From: Neomegalonema sp.
Lineage (GTDB): Bacteria > Pseudomonadota > Alphaproteobacteria > Rhodobacterales > Rhodobacteraceae
Direction: 5' to 3'
NCBI GenBank assembly: GCA_022760435.1
Contig: JALEFY010000024.1
Span: 62,001-126,000, forward strand
DNA: 64,000 nucleotides
Below the pieces are notes generated by a model, which did not search any database, had not been told where the DNA came from, and worked only from the letters and a program-made list of their open reading frames with translations. This document shows positions 45,046 to 53,967 of the stretch, one piece after another (position 1 is the stretch's first letter; each line of letters opens with the position of its first letter). The translations under genes and the position numbers were made by a program.

Positions 45046-46281
45046 CTATCCATCACTGTTTTGAACGGTCGGCAGCCGAAAGATCTGCCCGGGGAATATC
45101 AGATTGGGATCGGTAATCTGATCGCGGTTCAGCGTATATATGGTCTCGAACTGAAAACCGTCACCATAAAGCGCGTCGGCAATGCGCCAGAGCGTATTGC
45201 CGGGTTGGATGATGACGGTGCCTTCGTCCAGAGAAATGTCCTCGACCGCGATCCGTTCAAAGGGCGTGCTCGCCCGGCTATGCACGGTGCCGGTTTCCAG
45301 CACCTGCTCGACGCCCAGCGTGTAGCGTGAGGGGGCGATGTCCTGCGCCATGCGCAGTTCCCAGACACCGTCCTCGCCGATCACCGTCTCCCCGGCGGGG
45401 CGCTGATCGAGATAGACCCGCGCGCGCTGCCCCGGAATGCCGCGACCGGCCACGAGAACATCGCCATCCGCGCCATAAGTCAGAGCCTGGATCGAGACTT
45501 CTTCCTCGCCAGTTTCGCCCTGCGGGGGGAGCAAAGACGCGGCGCTGGCTTGCACGGGCGCGGTGACGATGGCCATGCGCGGGCTTGCTGGCAGATCGAG
45601 CACCGGGCTGGCGCGCGCTTCCTCATTGTCGCTCGGCACCGATTGCGCACCAAGCCCATCACTGGAAGGGTTCGGGGCCTCTGTCGCCGGATCGGCCACC
45701 GTCAACAGGACCGGCGCCGGGCTGGTCAGCTCATTGCCATCGGCATCGCGGCTGCGCAGGGTGAGTTTATGCAGGCCCGGGCTCGGCGCGGGGGGCAGGA
45801 TCGAGACGAACTCGCCCCGCGCATCGGTACGCACCTGCTCGACCGGTTTGCCATTGCGTAAGACTGTGACATCCACCCCTGGTTGCGCCCGCCCGGCGAT
45901 CACGGCGGATCCATCCTTTTGCGCGCGGACCATATCGAATTCCGGCCGCTCGGTCGGTTGCGATTGCGCGGCAAGCTCGGCAAAGGCGCTCACAGCGCCC
46001 TGACTTTCCCGGGCCTCTTCGATCGCCCCACTGACCGCCTGCCGAGCCGATTCACCTGTCGACTGCCCTGCTGGTGCCGCAGCGGTTTCTTGCGGCTCGG
46101 TCTGAGCGCTCACCTGCGCATCGCTGCCGGAGGGGGCAGGTTCAACCGCTTTTTCCCGCAACCCGCCCCGATCAGCGAATCTCTCCTCCATGCCCTGCTC
46201 GGCAAACCACAGACCGACAAAGGCCCCGCCCACGATCAGGGCAAGGCCGAGCAGCGATAAAAGGGCTTCGGTACGGCGCAT
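45046..46281 (-). CDS. Membrane-anchored LysM protein
   Basis: 411 residues. One N-terminal membrane helix (LLSLLGLALIVGGAFVGLWF) is followed by an acidic, Ala/Gln/Glu-rich linker and two beta-rich modules that look like Big/Ig-type repeats (IAGRAQPGVDVTVLRNGKPV and VAGRGIPGQRARVYLDQRPA). The C-terminal LysM domain (IIQPGNTLWRIADALYGDGF, ITDPNLIFPGQIFRLP) binds peptidoglycan. There is no catalytic domain, so it is probably a structural or adaptor protein of the envelope. ATG 46281 has GGAG upstream. Divergent from the LOG-family gene. Confidence 0.85.
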   Translation of the reverse strand: MRRTEALLSLLGLALIVGGAFVGLWFAEQGMEERFADRGGLREKAVEPAPSGSDAQVSAQTEPQETAAAPAGQSTGESARQAVSGAIEEARESQGAVSAFAELAAQSQPTERPEFDMVRAQKDGSAVIAGRAQPGVDVTVLRNGKPVEQVRTDARGEFVSILPPAPSPGLHKLTLRSRDADGNELTSPAPVLLTVADPATEAPNPSSDGLGAQSVPSDNEEARASPVLDLPASPRMAIVTAPVQASAASLLPPQGETGEEEVSIQALTYGADGDVLVAGRGIPGQRARVYLDQRPAGETVIGEDGVWELRMAQDIAPSRYTLGVEQVLETGTVHSRASTPFERIAVEDISLDEGTVIIQPGNTLWRIADALYGDGFQFETIYTLNRDQITDPNLIFPGQIFRLPTVQNSDG

Positions 46282-46461
46282 GATGGTCTCCAAACTTCGA
46301 GGAAGCATGTTAGTGCGGCGCAAAGCCCGCGTCCAACAAACTTGTCAGCCGCAAGAGCCTGCGCCGCTGGCAGAGCCTTTCGCATCACGTCGCATTATGT
46401 GCTAGCAGGCCGGAAACACTCGCGCCCGGCGCCCCAGAACTTGATGACGAGACAGGATCCC

Positions 46462-47103
46462 ATGTCGGTTTCTTCGCCCCCCAAAGCCCCATCCGATCGC
46501 CCCCCCTTGCAGCTCGACCGTTCGGTTGCAGTCTATTGCGGATCGCAAGACGGCGCCAATCCGGCTTTCATCGCGGCCGCTCGCGCCTTGGGAGCCGGGC
46601 TGGCGGCGCGGCAGATGCGGCTTGTCTACGGGGCCGGTGATCGCGGCCTGATGGGCGAGACGGCGCGCGCCTGCCTTGCCGGGGGTGGCCGGGCTCTGGG
46701 CATCATTCCCCGCCATCTTTGGCGGCGCGAGCTGGGCAACTCCGACCTGACCGAACTGGTGATCACCGAGAACCTGCAACAGCGCAAATTCCTGATGCTG
46801 GAGAATGCCGCCGCCGCCGCCGTGCTGCCGGGGGGGGTTGGCACGCTCGATGAGGTGGTGGAAGCGCTGTGCTGGCGCCAGCTTGGCCTTCATGCCAAGC
46901 CTGTGGTGCTGCTCAATATCGGCGGGTTCTGGGAGCCGCTGCTTGGCGTGCTCGAGACGATGGCACAGAACGGCTTTCTCTATGCCGGGGCGCGCGACCA
47001 TCTGTTTGTCGCACCAACAGTCGAGGCGGCGCTCGCTATCCTTGAGGAGCAGATGATGCCGGGCGATCGGCCCGCCTCCCCGGATCCGAGTGCGACCAAT
47101 TGA
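46462..47103 (+). CDS. LOG-family (TIGR00730) nucleotide 5'-monophosphate phosphoribohydrolase-like protein
   Basis: 213 residues with the Rossmann-like lysine-decarboxylase-superfamily fold. The N-terminal VAVYCGSQDGANPAF, VYGAGDRGLMGETA (a variant of VYGGGxxGLM) and the phosphoribosyl motif LPGGVGTLDEVVEALCWRQL are clear; the usual MHxRK helix appears as LQQRKFLM. Family members release cytokinin-type bases from nucleotides; the bacterial role is often unknown. ATG 46462 is taken because AGGAT precedes it; ATG 46444 is an alternative. It lies directly upstream of the cytochrome c gene, which has its own promoter. Confidence 0.88.
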   Translation: MSVSSPPKAPSDRPPLQLDRSVAVYCGSQDGANPAFIAAARALGAGLAARQMRLVYGAGDRGLMGETARACLAGGGRALGIIPRHLWRRELGNSDLTELVITENLQQRKFLMLENAAAAAVLPGGVGTLDEVVEALCWRQLGLHAKPVVLLNIGGFWEPLLGVLETMAQNGFLYAGARDHLFVAPTVEAALAILEEQMMPGDRPASPDPSATN

Positions 47104-47143
47104 CGAGGGTGCGCGCCAAATTGTCCCCGCGATTTTGCCCATC

Positions 47144-47172
47144 TTGACGCCATATAACAGCCCTCGTGTAGA
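47144..47172 (+). promoter_or_regulatory. Sigma-70-like promoter of the cytochrome c gene
   Basis: TTGACG at 47144-47149 and TGTAGA at 47167-47172 with a 17-base spacer, about 30 bp upstream of the cytochrome c start codon. The -35 element matches five of six consensus bases; the -10 element is weaker. Confidence 0.45.
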
Positions 47173-47201
47173 TCACAGACACGTCGTGAGAGGACTCCGA
47201 G

Positions 47202-47618
47202 ATGATCAAACAAGTGTTGACCGCCGCCCTGCTGACCGCTGCTGCCATTGCCCCGGGCGCTGCCTTCGCCGAAGACAATGCCGCCGCCATCGCCGCGCTG
47301 GGTGGGGACGCCAAGAAGGGCGAGAAGGTCTTCAAGAAATGCAAGGCCTGCCATGTCGCTGATGCCGAGAAAAACAAGGTCGGCCCGCATCTGGTCGGCA
47401 TCATCGGCCGCCCGGCAGCCGCGGTTGAGGATTTCAAATACTCGGACGCGATGAAGGAAAGCGGCGTGACCTGGACCGCCGAAACCATCGCCGCCTATCT
47501 GAAAAAGCCCAAAGACTATATCCCGAAAAACAAGATGAGCTTTGCCGGGCTGAGAAAAGAAAAGGATATCAACAACATCCTTGCCTATCTGCTCGAGACC
47601 TCGGGCGAGACCAAGTAA
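47202..47618 (+). CDS. Class I cytochrome c (c2/c550-like)
   Basis: 138 residues. A cleavable signal peptide (ending GAAFA about residue 23) is followed by a single-haem domain with CKACH (Cys47, Cys50, His51) and the axial methionine about residue 112 in NKMSFAGL. VGPHLVGIIGR and the C-terminal helix NNILAYLLETSG match small periplasmic electron carriers of the c2/c550 class, which shuttle electrons from bc1 to oxidases or reductases. GAGAGGA precedes the ATG. Haem attachment needs the CcmF/CcmH machinery encoded at 10-12 kb. A strong terminator follows. Confidence 0.93.
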   Translation: MIKQVLTAALLTAAAIAPGAAFAEDNAAAIAALGGDAKKGEKVFKKCKACHVADAEKNKVGPHLVGIIGRPAAAVEDFKYSDAMKESGVTWTAETIAAYLKKPKDYIPKNKMSFAGLRKEKDINNILAYLLETSGETK

Positions 47619-47637
47619 GCTCCCCGAGCTGAGAAGA

Positions 47638-48555
47638 TCAGGAAGGCGCCTCGCTCGGGGCGCCTTTTTTCTTGCGCAGCAGAGACAGGACATAAAGCGC
47701 CACCGCCACCCAGATCATCGCGAAGGCAATGGCGTGCCAGCGGGTAAACGGCTCGGCAAACAGCATCACCGCCATGAAGAATTGCAATGTCGGGTTGATG
47801 TATTGCAAAATACCCATCGTCGACATGGTCAGGCGCTTGTTCGCCTCGGCAAACCAGACCAGTGCCACCGCCGTGATCACCCCCGATCCGATCAGCAGCA
47901 GGCTGAGCCCCCAATCCTGCCCGAAATAACCCGCCGGGCGATCAGCGATCATTGACGTCCCGGTGCTGTGGATGATCACCAGATAGATCAGCGCCAGCGG
48001 GGCCAGCACAATCACCTCGGCCAGTACCGAGGAGATCGGCCCGAGCGCGCTATAGCGCTTGGCGAGACCGTACAGCGTGAAGCTGGCAGCCAAGAACAAC
48101 GCGATCCACGGCGCGGCACCAAGGCCGATGCTCAGGATGACCACCGCCAGACAGGCCAGCGCGACGGCCAGGAATTGAAGCGGGCGCAGCTTCTCGCCCA
48201 GCACCGCCATCCCCAGGCCGACGGCCATCAGCGGCAAAATGTAGTATCCCAGGCTCGCCTCGACCTTGTGATCGAACTGAACCGCGACGATGAACCCGAA
48301 CCAGTTGATCGAGACCAGCAGCGCACAGATCAGGATATTGCCAAGCCGCGACCGATCGGCAATCGCCGCCAGGGTCGGGCGCCAGCGTCCGGTAAAAGCC
48401 GCAAACAGACCAAGCGCCGCGAGGCTCCACAAGGTGCGGTGGACGAGGATCTCCATCGGGGGCACCGCCCCGAGCTGGTGCAAATAGACCGGCAGAAAGC
48501 CCCAGGTGACAAAGGCCCCGAGCGCGGCTGCGACACCGATCAGGCTCGCGCGATC
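47638..48555 (-). CDS. rarD: RarD/EamA-family permease
   Basis: 305 residues with about ten membrane helices in two EamA-type halves. The opening IGVAAALGAFVTWGFLPVYL with VHRTLWSLA, and later YYILPLMAVGLGMAVLGEKL and LQYINPTLQFFMAVMLFAEP, are typical of RarD (drug/metabolite transporter superfamily); the substrate is unknown. ATG 48555 has GGAG upstream. The C-terminal KKKGAPSEAPS is encoded by the terminator of the convergent cytochrome gene. Confidence 0.88.
   Translation of the reverse strand, partial: DRASLIGVAAALGAFVTWGFLPVYLHQLGAVPPMEILVHRTLWSLAALGLFAAFTGRWRPTLAAIADRSRLGNILICALLVSINWFGFIVAVQFDHKVEASLGYYILPLMAVGLGMAVLGEKLRPLQFLAVALACLAVVILSIGLGAAPWIALFLAASFTLYGLAKRYSALGPISSVLAEVIVLAPLALIYLVIIHSTGTSMIADRPAGYFGQDWGLSLLLIGSGVITAVALVWFAEANKRLTMSTMGILQYINPTLQFFMAVMLFAEPFTRWHAIAFAMIWVAVALYVLSLLRKKKGAPSEAPS
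47643..47670 (+). terminator. Rho-independent terminator of the cytochrome c gene, inside the rarD 3' end
   Basis: Perfect 8-bp stem AAGGCGCC / GGCGCCTT with an 8-base loop and a run of six T residues (47665-47670). It lies 24 bp after the cytochrome c stop, inside the last codons of the convergent RarD-type gene, so one sequence serves as terminator and as coding DNA. Confidence 0.88.
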
Positions 48556-48653
48556 CATGAAACACTCCGCAGCAAGAACGCGCACGCCGCTCACCATTGT
48601 GGTGAGACGTCAGTTGGCGCAGGGCAGCAACAACCGCCCCGCGCCGAACGGGT

Positions 48654-49259
48654 TTAGGCGGCCAGGCGCGCCGCAACATTTTCCCAATTAACCAGCTTGT
48701 CGAGGAAGTTGGTCAGATAGGCCGGGCGCTTGTTGCGAAAATCGATGTAGTAGGAATGCTCCCACACGTCACAGCCCAACAGCGCGGTCTGATCGAAGCA
48801 GAGCGGGTTGACGCCATTCTCGGTCTTGGTGACCGCCAGCGAGCCATCGGCCTTCTTGACCAGCCAGCACCAGCCCGAGCCGAACTGCCCGGCGCCCGCG
48901 GCGGCAAATTCTTCCTTGAACTTGTCAACCGAGCCGAAGCTTTCGACCAGCGCCTTTTCCAGCTCACCCGGCATCGCGCCGGAATTGGGGCCCATCATCT
49001 CCCAGAATTGCACGTGGTTCCAGTGCTGGGAAGCATTGTTGAAAATGCCGTTCTGCGCGACCGCGCCGGGCTGATAGGTGCCCTTGATGATCTCTTCGAC
49101 CGATTTGTCTTCCCACTCGGTACCCGCGATCAGCTTGTTGCCATTATCGACATAAGCCTTGTGGTGCAGATCATGGTGGAATTTCAGGGTCTCTTCCGAC
49201 ATGCCCGCCGCGGCGAGGGCGTCATGTGCGTAAGGAAGATCGGGGAGTTCGAATGCCAT
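48654..49259 (-). CDS. sodB: Superoxide dismutase, Fe type
   Basis: 201 residues. FELPDLPYAHDAL, TLKFHHDLHHKAYV (first His ligand), NNASQHWNHVQFW (second His; the Gln three residues after NN is the Fe-type second-sphere residue), FGSGWCWLV and DVWEHSYYIDFRNKR (Asp and His ligands) give the full Fe/Mn-SOD signature. There is no signal peptide, so it is cytoplasmic. ATG 49259 has AAGAGGC upstream. The Fe versus Mn call rests on the NNASQ motif and could be cambialistic. Confidence 0.93.
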   Translation of the reverse strand: MAFELPDLPYAHDALAAAGMSEETLKFHHDLHHKAYVDNGNKLIAGTEWEDKSVEEIIKGTYQPGAVAQNGIFNNASQHWNHVQFWEMMGPNSGAMPGELEKALVESFGSVDKFKEEFAAAGAGQFGSGWCWLVKKADGSLAVTKTENGVNPLCFDQTALLGCDVWEHSYYIDFRNKRPAYLTNFLDKLVNWENVAARLAA

Positions 49260-49398
49260 GGAATGCCTCTTGAAGTTGAAAAGCTGAACGGCCCGAACGG
49301 ACCTGCGACGCAAGTAGATGTGCGGCCTCGAACCGGCTTTGTCTACTCGCAAAGTTGGGTTTGAACGCAGGAGTTTTGGAAACAGTTCCGGCGCAATT

Positions 49399-49413
49399 GA
49401 GTGATTGTCACTC
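49399..49413. repeat. Short inverted repeat between the Mth938-like gene and sodB
   Basis: GAGTGA and TCACTC are separated by TTG. It lies 18 bp downstream of the Mth938-like stop and about 140 bp upstream of sodB, so it could be a terminator stem or a regulator site. Small and without a T-run. Confidence 0.35.
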
Positions 49414-49430
49414 CAAACGGCGCAAAGGCG

Positions 49431-49802
49431 CTAAACTGGCAGCAGCAATGCGGCCACGCGCCGCCCTTCGGAGAGCAGGACATTATAGGTGCGGCAGGCC
49501 GAAGGGGAGCTCATCCCCTCGACCCCGATCATCCGCGCATCGAGCTGCCGCGTGAAACTCGCCGGGAGCGGTTTGAGATCGGACCCCATCCCCACCAGCA
49601 AGATATCGACCTCACCAGCCAGCGGGGCGAGCAAGGCGTCATCGAGTTGATCCCAGAGCTGCACCGGATCAACCGCGACAATCCCCTTGGCGTGCAGCAG
49701 CAACGCGCCTTCGTGGAAACGACCGGCTATCCTGAAACCGCCGGGAGCATAGCCATCGATGGGCGGCTGACTGCCGTTGAAATCGAGCTCGTCGAGGCGC
49801 AT
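49431..49802 (-). CDS. Mth938-like (DUF498/NDUFAF3-related) protein
   Basis: 123 residues of the small alpha/beta Mth938 fold. The start LDELDFNGSQPPIDGYAPGG and the GFRIAGRFHEGALLL, DILLVGMGSDL and LSEGRRVAALLLPV segments are characteristic. The mitochondrial relative NDUFAF3 is a complex I assembly factor; the bacterial role is not established. It is the usual last gene of the alphaproteobacterial secDF neighbourhood and lies 50 bp downstream of secF. Confidence 0.85.
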   Translation of the reverse strand: MRLDELDFNGSQPPIDGYAPGGFRIAGRFHEGALLLHAKGIVAVDPVQLWDQLDDALLAPLAGEVDILLVGMGSDLKPLPASFTRQLDARMIGVEGMSSPSACRTYNVLLSEGRRVAALLLPV

Positions 49803-49852
49803 GGGCCTGCCTTTCTGTTTCCGCCGCCGCTGGGTTGCGCGCGAGCCGGTCC

Positions 49853-50800
49853 CTAGCCGAACTGAACCCCGGCCTTGCTCTCCTTGTCGGCCTCGTTGTC
49901 CCAGTCCCGCTTCACCCCAAGCCAGAGAAGGACCGGCGTTGCGATTGAAATCGAGGAATAGGTGCCGATGACAACCCCCAGGATCATCGCGAAGGTGAAG
50001 CCGCGGATAACCTCGCCGCCCAGAAAATAGAGCGCGAGCAGCGCGATCAGGGTGGTGACCGAGGTCATCAAGGTGCGCGACAGAGTCTCATTGATCGACA
50101 TATTGAGGACTTGCGCGAGTTCGGTCGTCTTGTAGCGGCGCAGATTCTCGCGGATCCGGTCATAGACGACCACCGTATCGTTGAGCGAATAGCCGACGAT
50201 GGTGAGCAAGGCCGCGATGATCGAGAGATTGAATTCCAGCCCCAGGAGCGAAAAGATCCCAAGGGTGATGATCACGTCATGCACCAGCGCCGCAACGGCC
50301 CCGACCGAGAACTGCCACTCGAACCGCAGCCAGATATAGAACAGAACCGCCAGAACCGCGAGGATGACCGCCGTCACCCCGCGCTCCACCAACTCGCCCG
50401 AAACCTTCGGCCCCACCACCTCCGAGCGGCGGATTGTCGTGCCGGGAAAGGCTTCTTGCAGCGCGGCAGAGACCTTCCCCACCGCCGCTTGCTGAGCATT
50501 GCCGCCGCCTTCCTGCCGCTCGACCCGCGCGAGGATGGTGTTGGCATCGCCGAATTCCTGCACCGCGATATCGCCAAGGTCGAGCCCGCCGAGCACCTCG
50601 CGCACCGAGGAGATCGGCTCGGCCTTCTCCAGCCGGGCCTCAACCAGCACCCCGCCGCGAAAATCAATGCCGAAATTGAGACCGAAGGCCAGCAGGGAAA
50701 TGATCGACAGCACGATCATCCCGGCAGAAAGGGAAAGGAAGAGGCGCCTCATCCCCAGAAAATCGATCGTGGTGACGTCCTTGACCAGCTTCAGGCGCAT
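49853..50800 (-). CDS. secF: Protein translocase subunit SecF
   Basis: 315 residues with six membrane helices and one periplasmic domain. FGIDFRGGVLVEARL (the conserved D-x-R-G-G motif), the helix-4 motif SIIAALLTIVGYSLNDTVVV, YDRIRENLR and MTSVTTLIALLALYFLGGE are diagnostic. SecF pairs with SecD to pull exported proteins through SecYEG using the proton gradient. Unusually, a sulfotransferase-like gene separates it from secD. Confidence 0.96.
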   Translation of the reverse strand: MRLKLVKDVTTIDFLGMRRLFLSLSAGMIVLSIISLLAFGLNFGIDFRGGVLVEARLEKAEPISSVREVLGGLDLGDIAVQEFGDANTILARVERQEGGGNAQQAAVGKVSAALQEAFPGTTIRRSEVVGPKVSGELVERGVTAVILAVLAVLFYIWLRFEWQFSVGAVAALVHDVIITLGIFSLLGLEFNLSIIAALLTIVGYSLNDTVVVYDRIRENLRRYKTTELAQVLNMSINETLSRTLMTSVTTLIALLALYFLGGEVIRGFTFAMILGVVIGTYSSISIATPVLLWLGVKRDWDNEADKESKAGVQFG

Positions 50801-50847
50801 GGCGAATTCTCCAGGTCAGCGCGGCAGGGCGATGGCTCGCCGCTCGC

Positions 50848-51894
50848 TCAGGGTTTCTTGAACGCATGCGCATGCTGCCAGATCAGGCTGGCGATGCGCA
50901 CCGCTTCTTCATTGCTGAGGATCTCTTGCGGATCGAGCGCGTTTTCGGCCTCGGGATAGCGCGAGAAATCCATATCGAAGAGCGTCTCGCGATGGGTCAA
51001 GCCCAATGCGAGACGCAGTTTCTCATTGCCTTCGGCGAACAGCGCCATGAACTCGAGCGCTTGCTGGCGGGGCGGCATGACCGGCTTTCCAGCGACATGG
51101 GCTTCGAGCAACTGCACGATCCCGGTGCGATCCGGGTTGCGCACGCCCTCGATATGACTGGGAAAGACGTTGTTGAACAGGCGCAGAAACTCGGTCGCGG
51201 CGCCGCTGAGCGATTCATTGCGCCGCGCCGGATGGACGCAGCCCTGGGGCAGCGGAAGATGCGCGAAATCGGCGAAATCATCAATCAGATCGCCATTGAC
51301 GAAGGATTTGGGCTCATAAAGGCGGACATGGACCTGCTCCTTGCCCATCACCTGCGCCCATTGGCTGTAGATCTTCCAGTGATCGAAGTAATAAAGCCGC
51401 TTGAGATCCATTTCCGGGAAGAAGATCTGCTGCTTGAACCCGGACTTGACCCGGGTCGAATACCAGCTCAACGCCAGCGTATCTTGCCTGCGGAAATAGA
51501 CATAGACCTCGATACGCGGGCAGATCGGGGCGAGCAGGGATCTGAGCCGCTCGATCTCCTCAATGCTGCGCAAGCGGCTATGGCAGTGCTCGTTGGAGAG
51601 CAGCACAGTCGAGCAACCCGCCCGCTCCACCTCCCGCGAGAGCGCCGTACGGACTTCGGCGCGAAATGCCGCCAGATCCTCATCACTGACGATCAGCCGG
51701 TTCCGGCGCAGATCATCGCGCTTGTGATCGGCTGCGGCGAAGGCGGCCAGAGGCTCATGCACGACCGGGCCGATCGTCTCGGGATACAAGACCCCCTGCG
51801 CGCGATACACGGCGCGGTTCTCGTGAAAATAAACCTGAAGCGCACTCGTCCCGGTTTTCTCGGTGCCAATATGAAGAACAATACGCTCGACCAC
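50848..51894 (-). CDS. Sulfotransferase-like P-loop protein between secD and secF
   Basis: 348 residues, no signal peptide. The N-terminal LHIGTEKTGTSALQVYFHEN is the 5'-phosphosulfate-binding P-loop of PAPS-dependent sulfotransferases (compare HIGxxKTGTS). VYVYFRRQDTLALSWYS matches the 3'-phosphate-binding segment, including the Arg and Ser. The rest (LYEPKSFVNGDLIDDFADFA, RNESLSGAATEFLRLFNNVF) is like proteins annotated as sulfotransferase or hypothetical in glycan loci. The acceptor is unknown. GTG 51894 is preceded by AAAGGACC. It sits 85 bp after secD and 47 bp before secF on the same strand, which splits the normally adjacent secDF pair. Confidence 0.75.
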   Translation of the reverse strand: MVERIVLHIGTEKTGTSALQVYFHENRAVYRAQGVLYPETIGPVVHEPLAAFAAADHKRDDLRRNRLIVSDEDLAAFRAEVRTALSREVERAGCSTVLLSNEHCHSRLRSIEEIERLRSLLAPICPRIEVYVYFRRQDTLALSWYSTRVKSGFKQQIFFPEMDLKRLYYFDHWKIYSQWAQVMGKEQVHVRLYEPKSFVNGDLIDDFADFAHLPLPQGCVHPARRNESLSGAATEFLRLFNNVFPSHIEGVRNPDRTGIVQLLEAHVAGKPVMPPRQQALEFMALFAEGNEKLRLALGLTHRETLFDMDFSRYPEAENALDPQEILSNEEAVRIASLIWQHAHAFKKP

Positions 51895-51979
51895 ACTCTG
51901 GTCCTTTTATTCTGGGGGCGCTTGGCTGTCTGGCCCGCCGGTCGCTGTGACATCGGCGGGCCTCAATGCGCGTGGCACG

Positions 51980-53617
51980 TTACAAAAGCAGTTCCTTGGG
52001 CCGTTTATAGGCGTACCAACTGGCAACGAAGAAGCGGGTCAGCATGACGGCGGTGAAGACCGAAGTGATGATCCCGATCCCGAGCGTCACCGAGAACCCG
52101 CGCACCGGTCCCGAGCCCATCGCGAACAGGATCGCCGCGGCCAGGAACGTCGTCACATTTGCGTCGATGATCGCCGTAAAGGCCCGCTCATAGCCAATCT
52201 CGATGGCCCGCGCGACGGATCGCCCTCCCCGCAATTCCTCGCGGATCCGCTCAAAGACCAGCACATTGGCATCAACCGCCATCCCGATGGTGAGCACGAT
52301 CCCGGCAATTCCGGGTAGGGTCAGGGTCGCCCCCAACATCGAGAGGGCGCCGAAGATCAGCACCACATTGATGATCAGCGCCAGATTGGCTATCATCCCG
52401 AACCAGCCATAGGTGAGCGCGACATAGACCATCACGCCGATAAAGCCGATGATACAGGCGAGCCGACCGGCAGCCACCGAATCCGCCCCCAGCTCCGGGC
52501 CGACCACGCTGCTCTCCTCGATGGTCACATCCACCGGCAGCGCCCCCGAACGCAGATTGACCGCCAGAGCCGTGGCACTCTCGGAGTTGAAATTGCCTGA
52601 GATCTGCGCCGATCCCCCCAGGATCGCCTGGCGGATCACCGGAGCGCTGAGCACCTTGCGATCGAGCACCATGGCGAAGCGGCGATTGACATTGGCTCGG
52701 GTGATCTGGCCAAAGATCCGCGCCCCGGTCCCGTCGAAGCGCAGGTTCACCACCGGCAGCCCGTTATCGGGATCAAATCCGAGCTGGGCATCCGAGAGGT
52801 TTTCGCCGGTCAGGTCGACCTTTTCATAGACTGCAATCGTACGCCCCGCATCTTCGGGGTTGAGTTCGGCATCATAGGGCAGCACCTCGACCCCCGGCGG
52901 GATCCGCCCGGCGGCGATATCGGCCGGGCCGACATCCTCGGCCACCATCTGAAACTCGAGCTTGGCGCCCTTGAGCAGATCCTCGACATTGACGCTCTGC
53001 TCGCCAGGAAGCTGCACCAGCACCCGGTCGGTGCCCTGACGCTGAATGGTCGGCTCACGGGTGCCGATCGCATCGACGCGGCGGCGGATCACCTCGATCA
53101 CCGCCTCCAGCGTGTTGCGGTTCATCTCTTCCTTGGCGGCATCGGAGAGGGTGATGCGCCAGGTTTGCGCCTCCTCGCCTTGCTCGACAACGATATTGCT
53201 CTGCCCGCCACCGGTGAGCAGATTGCCGACCGGTGTTCCAAGCGCACGCAATGCCTCGCCGACCTGGGCCACCGTTTCCGGCTTTTGCGTCCAGATCACG
53301 AGGCCATTTTCATCCATCGAGCGGCGGCGGATGGAGCCGACGCCCTTGTTGGTCTGCCGATCCAGCTCGCGGATCGCATCGCGCACCTGCGGCCACAGCC
53401 CCTCATAGAAGCTGGCATAGCTGTCCCCAACCTGCGCCTCGAGCAGGAAGTGCGAGCCGCCTTGCAGATCGAGCCCGAGATTGACCGTCTGACTGGGCAA
53501 AAAACCCGGTAGACTGTCGCGCGCCGACGGGCCGAGCAGGTTCGGAAGGGCCGCAAGGACGCCGATGAAGACCACCAGCGCCATCAGGACCTTTTTCCAC
53601 AGCGCAAAATGCAGCAT
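51980..53617 (-). CDS. secD: Protein translocase subunit SecD
   Basis: 545 residues. Helix 1 at the N-terminus is followed by LGLDLQGGSHFLLE (D1 motif), a large periplasmic domain (VIRRRVDAIGTREPTIQRQG, the conserved P1 segment) and five helices. GTLTLPGIAGIVLTIGMAVD-type residues are seen as LTLPGIAGIVLTIGMAVDAN, followed by VLVFERIREELRGGRSVARA, the SecD helix-4 signature. It starts 5 bp after yajC. SecD and SecF assist late steps of Sec export. Confidence 0.96.
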   Translation of the reverse strand: MLHFALWKKVLMALVVFIGVLAALPNLLGPSARDSLPGFLPSQTVNLGLDLQGGSHFLLEAQVGDSYASFYEGLWPQVRDAIRELDRQTNKGVGSIRRRSMDENGLVIWTQKPETVAQVGEALRALGTPVGNLLTGGGQSNIVVEQGEEAQTWRITLSDAAKEEMNRNTLEAVIEVIRRRVDAIGTREPTIQRQGTDRVLVQLPGEQSVNVEDLLKGAKLEFQMVAEDVGPADIAAGRIPPGVEVLPYDAELNPEDAGRTIAVYEKVDLTGENLSDAQLGFDPDNGLPVVNLRFDGTGARIFGQITRANVNRRFAMVLDRKVLSAPVIRQAILGGSAQISGNFNSESATALAVNLRSGALPVDVTIEESSVVGPELGADSVAAGRLACIIGFIGVMVYVALTYGWFGMIANLALIINVVLIFGALSMLGATLTLPGIAGIVLTIGMAVDANVLVFERIREELRGGRSVARAIEIGYERAFTAIIDANVTTFLAAAILFAMGSGPVRGFSVTLGIGIITSVFTAVMLTRFFVASWYAYKRPKELLL

Positions 53618-53622
53618 GATGA

Positions 53623-53967
53623 TCAGGCTTTCTTGGCGGCGGCGGGTTCAGTCTTCGACTTGACGCCGGAAATGGTCGCCCGGACGAGGCGCACCTTCGT
53701 GCCCGGTGCGATTTCGGCCTCGACCTCGTCGCTATCCTCGATCACCTTGGTGACCTTGGCGATGATCCCGCCCTGGGTGATCACCTCATCACCGCGGCGC
53801 AGTGCCTTGAGCATGTCATTATGCTCGCGCGCGCGCTTTTGCTGCGGGCGGATGATCAGGAAATACATGATGATGAAGATCAGCCCCATCGGGATCAGGA
53901 AGCCGGTCAGCAGGGCATCGCCTCCGGCTGCGCCACCATCTTGTGCATAGGCGGGGGTAAAGATCAT
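53623..53967 (-). CDS. yajC: Preprotein translocase accessory subunit YajC
   Basis: 114 residues: one membrane helix (LLTGFLIPMGLIFIIMYFLI) followed by IRPQQKRAREHNDMLKALRR and GDEVITQGGIIAKVTKV, the YajC signature, and an Ala/Lys tail. ATG 53967 is preceded by AAGGAGCC; the longer open frame has no signal. First gene of the yajC-secD-(sulfotransferase)-secF-Mth938 operon, divergent from serS. Confidence 0.93.
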   Translation of the reverse strand: MIFTPAYAQDGGAAGGDALLTGFLIPMGLIFIIMYFLIIRPQQKRAREHNDMLKALRRGDEVITQGGIIAKVTKVIEDSDEVEAEIAPGTKVRLVRATISGVKSKTEPAAAKKA

